NCBI GenBank assembly: GCA_002390225.1
Contig: DGOW01000054.1
Location: forward strand, 6,391-33,764
DNA: 27,374 nucleotides
Source: Gemmatimonadales bacterium UBA4456
Lineage (GTDB): Bacteria > Gemmatimonadota > Gemmatimonadetes > Longimicrobiales > Gaopeijiaceae
Direction: 5' to 3'
This document shows positions 22,692 to 27,374 of the stretch, one piece after another. The position numbers and the translations under genes are program-made. The notes under the pieces were generated by a model, which was not told the origin of the DNA, did no database searches, and saw only the letters and a list, made by a program, of their open reading frames with translations. Position 1 is the stretch's first letter. The number at the start of each line of letters is the position of its first letter.

Positions 22692-23669
22692 TCAGTAGGG
22701 TGGTTTGCTCGCCAGGATCCTGCTGAGTACGTCCACGTCGATGTTGCCGCCGGAGATGACGGCGACGATTCGCTGTTCGTCGGGAAGATGCTGGGTGGCA
22801 GCGGCCACCGAGCTGGCTCCAGCTCCCTCGGCGATCACATGCGCATGGAGAGCCAGCGTGCGAATCGCCTTGCAGATGCCGTCGATCGTCACGACGAGGG
22901 CGCCGTCGAGCAACTCGTGCGCGAGCGGCCACATGTCCGCGAGTACGCTGCTCCCTCCAATACCGTCGACGAACGTTGGCGTGCGATCCACAGCTACGGC
23001 TTTGCCCGCAGCGAGTGATGCCGAAAGTGGCGCAGCGGTCTCGACCTCCGACGCGAACACCTTCACCTGGGCTCCTCGGCCTCTTACGGCAGATGCGATG
23101 CCACAACTGAGGCCGCCACCGCCGTAGGGGGCGACGATTGCCTCGACCTCCGGGAGCTCCTCGAGGATCTCGAGTGCCACCGTGCCGTTCCCGGCGATCA
23201 CGTTCGGATCGCTCACCGGGTGCACAAAGAAGCCGGACTCGGATGGGTGGCCGTGCTCCACCAACACCTGCCACCATTCGTCGTACGGAACCGGAACGAC
23301 GTCGCCGCCCAGTCCTTTGATAGCTTCGGTCTTCGCCCTGGGGGCGGTGTCCGGGACAATGACGCGACACGGCAGACCGAGTCGTCGCGCCGCGAAGGCC
23401 ACACCCTGCGCCATGTTACCCGCGCTCGCCGTGTAGACACCCCGCTCGAGCTGTTCAGGATGTGCGAGGCCGATCGCGTTCGCTGCGCCGCGGATCTTGA
23501 AGGACCCGATGGGCTGGAGGCATTCGAGCTTCAGCCAGATCCCTCCACCGTTACGGCCGTGTCCGTCGAGCTGGATCAACGGCGTACGGAGCGCTGCATC
23601 CGCGATCTGTTCGCGGGCGGCCTCGATGTCGGAGAGGGACGGCAGTCGGACGTGGTCGGGGGCGTTCAT
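22692..23669 (-). CDS. Threonine/serine dehydratase-like PLP enzyme
   Basis: A 325-residue fold-type II PLP enzyme. The PLP lysine is K58 in GSFKIRGAAN, preceded by KLECLQPIG. The phosphate-binding loop is the Gly-rich PYGGGGLSCG, the substrate loop is ASAGNMAQG, and SGGNID near the C-terminus holds the ring-nitrogen contact. There is no C-terminal ACT domain, so it resembles the catabolic threonine dehydratase / serine racemase group more than biosynthetic allosteric IlvA. The likely reaction is threonine to 2-oxobutyrate or serine to pyruvate, with other hydroxyamino acids possible. The frame extends to a TTG at 23717, but ATG 23669 fits the family start; Shine-Dalgarno is weak. It is divergent from the DUF819 gene with 75 nt between starts. 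Its 3' end converges on the AddB-like gene with a 32-nt gap. Confidence 0.9.
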   Translation of the reverse strand: MNAPDHVRLPSLSDIEAAREQIADAALRTPLIQLDGHGRNGGGIWLKLECLQPIGSFKIRGAANAIGLAHPEQLERGVYTASAGNMAQGVAFAARRLGLPCRVIVPDTAPRAKTEAIKGLGGDVVPVPYDEWWQVLVEHGHPSESGFFVHPVSDPNVIAGNGTVALEILEELPEVEAIVAPYGGGGLSCGIASAVRGRGAQVKVFASEVETAAPLSASLAAGKAVAVDRTPTFVDGIGGSSVLADMWPLAHELLDGALVVTIDGICKAIRTLALHAHVIAEGAGASSVAAATQHLPDEQRIVAVISGGNIDVDVLSRILASKPPY

Positions 23670-23744
23670 CGCGCCAGCATGCCGGCTCACCTCAGTTGTG
23701 TCCAGCGCTCGGCACAACCAGGGGTTACGTGATAGTTTCGCGCG

Positions 23745-24962
23745 ATGATCACCAATCCGACCGCAGTATTCGCGCTTCTCGCGGCCGCCGTGGCACTGGC
23801 CGTCATCCTCGAGGAGCGGACCAAGACCTTTCGGGCGCTCGGCTCGGCGCTCGTCGGCATCCTACTCGGGATGCTCCTGTCCAACACGGGGATCCTCCCT
23901 GGCGAGTCTCCCGCCTACGACTTCCTGGGTGGGCCGGCTGTCAGCGCGGGGATCGTCCTGATTCTGCTGACCGTGGACATCCGGTCGGTCGCTCAGGCAG
24001 GTCCGCGCATGCTGGCCGCCTTTACGCTCGGCGGGATCGGGTCAGCGATCGGCGCTTCGACGGCGGCCTTCTTCCTGGCCGACTCGATCGGTGATGAGAC
24101 CTGGAAGCTCGCGGGGCAGTACACCGCCACGTACACCGGTGGTGGGGTGAACTTCGCAGCGGTCGGGGCTGCTCTGGATACCAGCGGAGAACTCTTCGCT
24201 GCGGGGATCGCGGCCGATGTCACCATGACTGCAATCTGGATGGCGACGTGTCTGACTGTCCCTGTCCTCTTTGCCTCGCTGGATCGGAAGGAAGCGCGCG
24301 TTGTGGCGAAGGATGGAATCGCCGTGACCGATGGCAGCGCGGGAGTATCAGAGACATATCGGGGTGGTCCCGAGCGTGTGGAGTCTCAGGGTGGTGGCAC
24401 CGCCAGCCTGCATCAGATGCTGTATTCGAGTGTCGGCTCGATCGGGCTTTTCGATTTAGCGATGATGGCGATGATCGTGCTCGGGACACTCTGGGTATCG
24501 GACTGGCTTGGGGTCGCTCTGGCGCCCATGCCGTCGGTGTTCTTCCTGACGACCATCGCACTCGTGCTCGCACAGCTCCCGCAGGTCCGTGCGCTCAAGG
24601 GCGCCGGAGTCATAGGCAATTATCTCGTGCTTATCTTCCTCGCCAGCAACGGTGCCATGTCGGTTCTGGCGAACATCGTCGTCATCGGGCCACCCATCGT
24701 GTACTTCGCGCTCGGGACCGTGTTGATTCATGGCATCGTCATTTTCGGTGTGGGTCGACTTGTCGGACTCGATCTGAAGACGCTCGCGGTAGCGTCGCAG
24801 GCGAATGTCGGAGGGCCGGCCTCGGCGATGGCGCTGGCGGCGGCCCGGGGGTATACGGACCGACTGCTTCCGGGGGTCGCTGTGGGGCTCGTCGGGTACG
24901 CGGCCGGGAACTACCTGGGACTATTCGTAGCCGCCATGATGCGAGGCGTGCTCGGCGGGTAA
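23745..24962 (+). CDS. DUF819 family integral membrane protein
   Basis: A 405-residue protein with roughly ten hydrophobic helices, beginning with VFALLAAAVALAVILEE. It fits the DUF819 (YjcL-like) family in length and in its paired Gly-rich signatures, YTGGGVNFAAVG (about 130-141) and SQANVGGPASAMALA (about 352-366). Similar sequences in the two halves suggest two structural repeats, as in secondary transporters. A hydrophilic loop near residues 185-220 separates the halves. The family has no settled substrate. The neighbouring dehydratase on the other strand and the aconitase X genes downstream make an amino-acid-related solute conceivable, but that is inference. ATG 23745 lacks a clear Shine-Dalgarno. 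A thioesterase gene converges 28 nt after the stop. Confidence 0.85.
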   Translation: MITNPTAVFALLAAAVALAVILEERTKTFRALGSALVGILLGMLLSNTGILPGESPAYDFLGGPAVSAGIVLILLTVDIRSVAQAGPRMLAAFTLGGIGSAIGASTAAFFLADSIGDETWKLAGQYTATYTGGGVNFAAVGAALDTSGELFAAGIAADVTMTAIWMATCLTVPVLFASLDRKEARVVAKDGIAVTDGSAGVSETYRGGPERVESQGGGTASLHQMLYSSVGSIGLFDLAMMAMIVLGTLWVSDWLGVALAPMPSVFFLTTIALVLAQLPQVRALKGAGVIGNYLVLIFLASNGAMSVLANIVVIGPPIVYFALGTVLIHGIVIFGVGRLVGLDLKTLAVASQANVGGPASAMALAAARGYTDRLLPGVAVGLVGYAAGNYLGLFVAAMMRGVLGG

Positions 24963-24990
24963 GGGTGCTGCACCCGCGGGTCCGGAGAGG

Positions 24991-25437
24991 TTACACGCCG
25001 AGCTCCGCTCGGGCCTCTTCTGCGGTCATGCAGTAGGGCCGGAGGATCTCGACAAGCTCCTCCGGTAGTGGTCTCGATTCCAGTGTGTCTCGCGTTGTAC
25101 ACACCAGCACCTCGTGCCCCGAGACCGCCAGTTGTCCGGCGTCGAGGTGGAGGACGTCGAAATTGATCTGCAGTGAACTCGTGCCGAAGCGAGTGAAATA
25201 GGCTGCAACCCGCAGCTTGTCGTCGAGCCTGGACGGGTAGTGAAAATCGGACTCCAGATGGACACGTGGCAGCCACATGTCCCAACGGTCGAACACGTCC
25301 GAATACGGCACGCCAGCCGAGCGGAAGAGCTCCATCTCGGCGAGTTCGAAGAAGCGGACGTACGCGCCGTAGAAGATGATCCCGGCTTTATCGACCGCAG
25401 ACCAGCGAACGCGTTCGTCGATTGTGAAGAGTGGCAT
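24991..25437 (-). CDS. Acyl-CoA thioesterase, 4HBT/YbgC-like hotdog fold
   Basis: A 148-residue single hotdog-domain protein. The family signature VRWSAVDKAGIIFYGAYVRF has D16 as the catalytic acid, corresponding to DxxGxxyxxxY in YbgC/4-hydroxybenzoyl-CoA thioesterases. The central helix continues as ELAEMELFRSAG. The strands LPRVHLESDFHYPSRLDDKLRV and SLQINFDVLHL are typical, and the protein ends in a short helix (MTAEEARAEL). It should hydrolyse short or aromatic acyl-CoA to the free acid and CoA as a cytoplasmic tetramer; the exact substrate cannot be told. It stands alone on the minus strand, divergent from the aconitase X genes with about 70 nt between starts. ATG 25437 has no visible Shine-Dalgarno. 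Confidence 0.9.
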   Translation of the reverse strand: MPLFTIDERVRWSAVDKAGIIFYGAYVRFFELAEMELFRSAGVPYSDVFDRWDMWLPRVHLESDFHYPSRLDDKLRVAAYFTRFGTSSLQINFDVLHLDAGQLAVSGHEVLVCTTRDTLESRPLPEELVEILRPYCMTAEEARAELGV

Positions 25438-25473
25438 GGGGCCGCGTCGATGTGAGTTCTGATGCGCTCAAGC

Positions 25474-25510
25474 TGGCCGGGAGGCGGCCCTGGCGGTAGC
25501 CTCCCGGCCA
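25474..25510 (+). promoter_or_regulatory. Hairpin sequestering the aconitase X start codon
   Basis: TGGCCGGGAGGC (25474-25485) pairs perfectly with GCCTCCCGGCCA (25499-25510), giving a 12-bp GC-rich stem with a 13-base loop. The last paired base is the A of ATG 25510. The 5' arm contains GGGAGG, the only Shine-Dalgarno-like sequence nearby, so both it and the start codon would be buried in the folded transcript. Confidence 0.65.
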
Positions 25511-26823
25511 TGTCTCTACACCTCACCCAACCCGAGCGTGACCTCCTCGCCGGACGCTCCGGCGAAGCTGCCGCGTTGGCGATGCGCGTCGTCACCTCCG
25601 CGGCCGAACTGCTCGGAGCCGAGTCACTGGTGGAGATCTCGTCTGCCCACATTGACGGATGCCTCCATCACGGGGATGGCGGGGTCGAGTTCGCGGAGGC
25701 GCTGTTAAAGGGTGACGGGCAGGTGGTCGTCCCCACCACGCTCAACGTCGGTGCTCTGGACCTGCTTCATCCGAACGTGGTCCGCGCCGATGGGCACAAG
25801 ACCGACATGGCCCGCCGCCAGATGCAGGCGTACGTGGCGATGGGCGCCGAGCCGACCTTCACCTGCGCGCCGTACCAGGTGGGTCACGAGCCGGGCGTCG
25901 GGGAACAGGTAGCCTGGGGTGAGTCGAATGCGATTGCGTTCGTGAATTCGGTTCTGGGCGCGCGTACAGAGCGGTACGGTGACTTCCTCGACGCGTGCTG
26001 CGCGCTCACCGGCAGGGCTCCGCTCTTCGGCCTGCATCTGGAGGAGAACCGGACGGCAAAGGTCATCGTGGACGCAACGAACGTCCCGGAAGCGCTCAAG
26101 TCACGAGACGTGTTCTATCCGGTCCTCGGGACATGGCTGGGCCTCGAACTTGGGCAGGAGATTCCGGTCATCAAGGGTCTTCCACGGACCACGACCCGCG
26201 ATCAGCTGAAGGCCCTCGGGGCCGCTGCGGCATCCTCGGGAGCGGTGGCGCTCTTCCATGTAGCCGGGGTGACCCCCGAAGCCCCGACGGTGCAAGCCGC
26301 ACTGTCACTCGGACGCGAAGAGGACTCTGCCGGTCCCGTGGAATGGGTAAGCCAGGCGATCCCGCATCTTCCACGAACGATCCACCTGGAATCCGGCGGC
26401 CTTCAGCACGCACTGAGCCGCTTGAGTACCGCCGCGGATACCGAACGTATTGATGCGGTGGCGCTTGGTAGCCCGCATTTCAGTGCGAGTGAATTCAGAG
26501 CGCTGCACCACTGCGTGCGTGGCCGCCAGCTGGGTGTGCCCTTCTACGTATGCACCGCGAGAGATACCCTCGCCGAGGTCGAGTCGGCTGGTATTGCGGA
26601 TGAACTGCGCGCGGCTGGTGTTGAGATCGTGGCGGACACGTGCGTCGTCGTGACCCCGATCCTGCCGGCCAGGGACGGGGTACTCATGACGAACTCGGGC
26701 AAGTTCGCGCACTACGGGCCATCCAATACTGGGTATGACGTCCTCTACGGCAGTCTCGAGGACTGCGTGGAGTCTGCGATCACAGGGGACGTCATGCGCA
26801 GTGACGAGGTGTGGGCCTGGTGA
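25510..26823 (+). CDS. Aconitase X catalytic (large) subunit, DUF521
   Basis: A 437-residue member of the aconitase X (AcnX, DUF521) family, distant relatives of aconitase that dehydrate hydroxyacids. Bacterial two-subunit forms are known as cis-3-hydroxy-L-proline dehydratases; archaeal ones act on mevalonate 5-phosphate. Visible family features are ISSAHIDGCLHHGDGG (43-58), VVVPTTLNVGALD (72-84), CAPYQVGHEPGVGEQVAWGESNAI (119-142) and VNSVLGARTERYGDFLD. C51 and C119 are candidate cluster ligands. A late TADTC-like segment (VADTCVVVTPIL) and NSGKFAHYGP near the C-terminus also fit. The in-frame ATG at 25462 is set aside because the family N-terminus (LTQPERDLLAG) follows ATG 25510. The small-subunit gene overlaps its stop by four bases. 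A hairpin covers the start codon. Confidence 0.92.
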   Translation: MSLHLTQPERDLLAGRSGEAAALAMRVVTSAAELLGAESLVEISSAHIDGCLHHGDGGVEFAEALLKGDGQVVVPTTLNVGALDLLHPNVVRADGHKTDMARRQMQAYVAMGAEPTFTCAPYQVGHEPGVGEQVAWGESNAIAFVNSVLGARTERYGDFLDACCALTGRAPLFGLHLEENRTAKVIVDATNVPEALKSRDVFYPVLGTWLGLELGQEIPVIKGLPRTTTRDQLKALGAAAASSGAVALFHVAGVTPEAPTVQAALSLGREEDSAGPVEWVSQAIPHLPRTIHLESGGLQHALSRLSTAADTERIDAVALGSPHFSASEFRALHHCVRGRQLGVPFYVCTARDTLAEVESAGIADELRAAGVEIVADTCVVVTPILPARDGVLMTNSGKFAHYGPSNTGYDVLYGSLEDCVESAITGDVMRSDEVWAW

Positions 26824-27248
26824 ACGACGCGACTTTCATCGAATTGACGGGCCGTCCACTCATCGCGGGTGAAGCTCGTGGTCCGCTCCTTCGCCTTACG
26901 CATCCGATCAGTTTCTGGGGTGGAGTCGATCCGGTCCGTGGCCAGATCGTCGACCCACGACACCCGGAGTTCGAATCCATCATTACCGGTACCGTACTGG
27001 CGATCCCTGCGGCGGTCGGTTCGAGCTCCTCGAGTGCCATCATGCTGGAACTCCTGAGGGAGGAGACAGCCCCGGCCGCGATCCTCATGGGGAAGGCTGA
27101 CGCGATTCTGGCTCTGGGTGGCGTTGTGGGCCAGGAGCTGGGCTACGCACCGATTCCGATCATCGAGGTGGCACCCTCGGACCTCGAACGGCTTCCGGAC
27201 GGAGCTTCCGTCACGGTCCTTAAAGACGGACGAGTCACGCTCAGCTGA
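26820..27248 (+). CDS. Aconitase X swivel (small) subunit, DUF126
   Basis: A 142-residue protein matching the DUF126 swivel domain, which pairs with the DUF521 subunit to complete the aconitase X active site. The visible core is GRPLIAGEARGPLLRL (where the family has GxaxGxaLv), SFWGGVDPVRGQIVD, HP, then TGTVLAIPAAVGSSSSSAIMLELL with the conserved Ser-rich loop, and ADAILALGGVVGQELG. GTG 26820 is chosen: it overlaps the large-subunit stop as GTGA, and GAGG lies about ten bases upstream. GTG 26811 would put that GAGG too close. The overlap implies translational coupling and equal expression. In some organisms the two domains are fused; here they are separate. Confidence 0.92.
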   Translation: MNDATFIELTGRPLIAGEARGPLLRLTHPISFWGGVDPVRGQIVDPRHPEFESIITGTVLAIPAAVGSSSSSAIMLELLREETAPAAILMGKADAILALGGVVGQELGYAPIPIIEVAPSDLERLPDGASVTVLKDGRVTLS

Positions 27249-27257
27249 GCTGAGCCC

Positions 27258-27374
27258 CTAGTCCTGCGACTCCGTTGCGCCGACTGCCTCGCGCTCTCTC
27301 TGCCCCAGGGCGATGCTCACGACGAGCACGACGAGCAGCGCCCACGAGTGCACGTTGTGCAGCCCGGCAGTCCA
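27258..27374 (-). CDS. C-terminal end of a membrane protein (partial)
   Basis: A minus-strand frame is open from the right edge to a TAG at 27258-27260. It encodes 38 residues: a short lead (WTAGLHNVH), a hydrophobic helix (SWALLVVLVVSIALG), and a charged tail (QRERE...ESQD). This looks like the last membrane helix and cytoplasmic tail of an integral membrane protein whose main part lies outside the window. The family cannot be told. It converges on the aconitase X small-subunit gene with nine bases between stops. Confidence 0.5.
   Translation of the reverse strand, partial: WTAGLHNVHSWALLVVLVVSIALGQREREAVGATESQD

Noticed and set aside
24963..24975. Palindrome GGGTGC-T-GCACCC between DUF819 and the thioesterase genes
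   Set aside because: A one-base loop cannot form as a hairpin and no T-run follows on either strand, so a terminator call is not supported.
1..27374. CRISPR arrays, insertion sequences, tRNA or rRNA genes
   Set aside because: No regularly spaced direct repeats, transposase-like proteins, terminal inverted repeats or tRNA/rRNA-like segments were recognised by reading.

Overview
The window is GC-rich bacterial chromosome with tightly packed genes. It has a standard recF - DUF721 - gyrB segment, a type III glutamine synthetase, several GTG/TTG starts fixed by upstream Shine-Dalgarno sequences, and lineage-restricted hypothetical proteins. Together these suggest an environmental member of Gemmatimonadota or a nearby phylum. 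That placement is inference: no rRNA or other taxonomic marker is present, and no database search was run.

Layout. (1) 1-1553: the end of a lipoprotein with a cupredoxin-like fold that has lost most copper ligands, then an isocitrate/isopropylmalate/tartrate-type dehydrogenase. (2) 1554-1903: no confident gene. (3) 1904-4925: an acyl-CoA operon of thiolase, an unrecognised membrane protein and 3-hydroxyacyl-CoA dehydrogenase, closed by a 12-bp hairpin. A crotonase at 9423-10208 supplies the missing hydratase step, so thiolase, dehydrogenase and hydratase activities are all encoded within 9 kb. (4) 5011-8782: rpsU with a clear terminator, then an accessory-looking cluster bounded by rpsU and ssb. 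It holds three proteins that share one unrecognised domain (called B here), two of which also share a second domain (A) in reversed order. It also holds an orphan protein translationally coupled to one of them, a small ribbon-helix-helix-like protein, and several inverted repeats and RNA-fold candidates. (5) 8796-13772: ssb, crotonase, recF, DUF721/DciA-like and gyrB. (6) 13769-17582: a DUF234-type ATPase lacking the Walker A lysine, divergent from type III glutamine synthetase. (7) 17641-19404: a small lipoprotein and a secreted class-C beta-lactamase-fold serine hydrolase. (8) 19540-22659: a lone AddB-like iron-sulfur nuclease. (9) 22692-27374: threonine/serine dehydratase-like enzyme, DUF819 membrane protein, acyl-CoA thioesterase, the two subunits of an aconitase X enzyme, and the end of a membrane protein.

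The best candidate for an undescribed system is 5339-8782. Its modular paralogs, divergent promoter region with a perfect 10-bp inverted repeat, C10 homopolymer inside a coding sequence, and small DNA-binding-type protein are not explained by any family I recognise. Other points worth checking are the ATPase that seems to have lost both its Walker lysine and its nuclease E-x-K, the three consecutive palindromes upstream of ssb, and the hairpin that buries the start codon of aconitase X.
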